A stretch of 7,843 nucleotides of DNA from an uncultured Eubacteriales bacterium (GTDB lineage Bacteria; Bacillota; Clostridia; Oscillospirales; Acutalibacteraceae). Below, in pieces: positions 7,655-7,843 of the stretch (its first letter is position 1; every line of letters starts with the position of its first letter). The notes under the pieces are model-generated. The model did not search any database, was not told the DNA's origin, and worked only from the letters and a program-made list of their open reading frames with translations. A program made the position numbers and the translations under genes. The DNA is taken from positions 1-7,843 of the forward strand of contig ONWI01000042.1 of the NCBI GenBank assembly GCA_900321515.1. Direction: 5' to 3'.

Positions 7655-7690
7655 AAAATCCCACCGATACAAATGCCGATGGGATTTTTT
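7655..7690 (+). terminator. Rho-independent terminator of the + strand gene array
   Basis: AAAATCCCA (7655-7663) pairs with TGGGATTTT (7680-7688), followed inward by a C/A mismatch and two further C-G pairs. The T run on the + side is six long (7685-7690); on the - side it is only four. It begins 9 bases after the rimI stop, so it probably ends the rimI transcript. The stem can also form in - strand RNA, where the mismatch becomes a U-G pair, so it may act in both directions. Confidence 0.8.
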
Positions 7691-7719
7691 GATTTGCCGG
7701 ATAAAAAATAATACAACAC

Positions 7720-7753
7720 AAAAAATCCCACCGACGATTGTCGATGGGATTTT
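7720..7753 (-). terminator. Rho-independent terminator of the tRNA-Arg gene
   Basis: AAAATCCCA (7722-7730) pairs with TGGGATTTT (7745-7753), and CGAC (7732-7735) with GTCG (7740-7743) around a GATT loop. Read on the - strand, the one C/A mismatch becomes a U-G wobble, so the stem is continuous. It is followed by six Ts (complement of 7720-7725), while the + side has only four. It starts 4 bases past the tRNA 3' end. The arms repeat the hairpin at 7655-7690 almost exactly. Confidence 0.82.
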
Positions 7754-7757
7754 GCAC

Positions 7758-7834
7758 TGGCGCGCTTGGAGGGGCTCGAACCCCCGACCTTTTGATTCGT
7801 AGTCAAACACTCTATCCAGCTGAGCTACAAGCGC
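7758..7834 (-). tRNA. tRNA-Arg (anticodon ACG)
   Basis: A 77-base cloverleaf can be folded on the - strand. The acceptor arms are GCGCTTG and CAAGCGC, followed by discriminator G and an encoded CCA (complement of 7758-7760). The D-arm stem is GCTC/GAGT. The anticodon stem is TTTGA/TCAAA around the loop CTACGAA, placing ACG at the complement of 7798-7800. The T-arm is GGGGG/CCCTC around TTCGAGC. Anticodon ACG, with A34 normally deaminated to inosine by TadA, reads CGU, CGC and CGA arginine codons. The promoter would lie beyond the right edge of the window. No integrase or duplicated tRNA end is seen, so there is no sign of use as an integration site here. Confidence 0.97.
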
Positions 7835-7843
7835 ATAACAATA

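Noticed and set aside
7655..7753. CRISPR or mobile-element inverted repeats
   Set aside because: There are only two copies, each a self-complementary hairpin at a gene end with a T run, and no cas gene or transposase is in the window.
7533..7802. An open + strand frame of 89 codons ending in GSNPRPFDS
   Set aside because: The frame overlaps rimI, both hairpins and the tRNA. The GSNPRPFDS ending is the well-known false translation of the antisense strand of a tRNA gene.
7758..7834. tRNA-Arg as an integration site for a mobile element
   Set aside because: No integrase, no direct repeat of the tRNA 3' end, and no change in base composition beside it within the window.

Overview
The window reads as an ordinary stretch of chromosome from a G+C-rich member of the Bacillota, most likely a gut-type Clostridia (Oscillospirales-like). 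This placement is an inference from gene content: an acetyl-type MetA, a YwlE-type protein arginine phosphatase, a PreP-type M16C peptidase and a bacterial/archaeal-type glycogen debranching enzyme. No marker gene fixes the taxon. Codons end mostly in G or C, and no gene looks compositionally foreign. There is no mobile element, CRISPR array or phage gene.

Layout. Six protein genes lie head to tail on the + strand with gaps of 14, 70, 36, 23 and 47 bases: the 3' part of a glycogen debranching enzyme (1-1692, cut by the window edge), metA (1707-2630), leuB (2701-3771), a 963-residue PreP-like zinc peptidase (3808-6699), a low-molecular-weight protein arginine phosphatase (6723-7154), and a RimI-type N-acetyltransferase (7202-7645). 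They could form one transcript or two; the A+T-rich 70-base gap before leuB is the most plausible place for an internal break. Downstream, a tRNA-Arg(ACG) gene lies on the - strand (7758-7834) and converges on the array. Between them sit two nearly identical hairpins. The one next to rimI has its longer T run on the + side and the one next to the tRNA has it on the - side, so each looks like the terminator of its own transcript.

How the genes relate. The first half is metabolic: glycogen breakdown, acylation of homoserine for methionine synthesis, and oxidative decarboxylation of 3-isopropylmalate for leucine synthesis. The second half acts on proteins: a peptide-degrading metallopeptidase, a phosphatase that removes phosphate from arginine residues, and an acetyltransferase expected to modify the N-terminus of ribosomal protein S18. 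Active-site residues can be placed by position in nearly all of them. The main oddity within a gene is a serine replacing the usual glycine in the acetyl-CoA-binding loop of the RimI-like protein.

I do not see evidence for an undescribed system here. The items most worth a second look are the paired terminators, the RimI loop substitution, and the neighbourhood of peptidase, arginine phosphatase and acetyltransferase.
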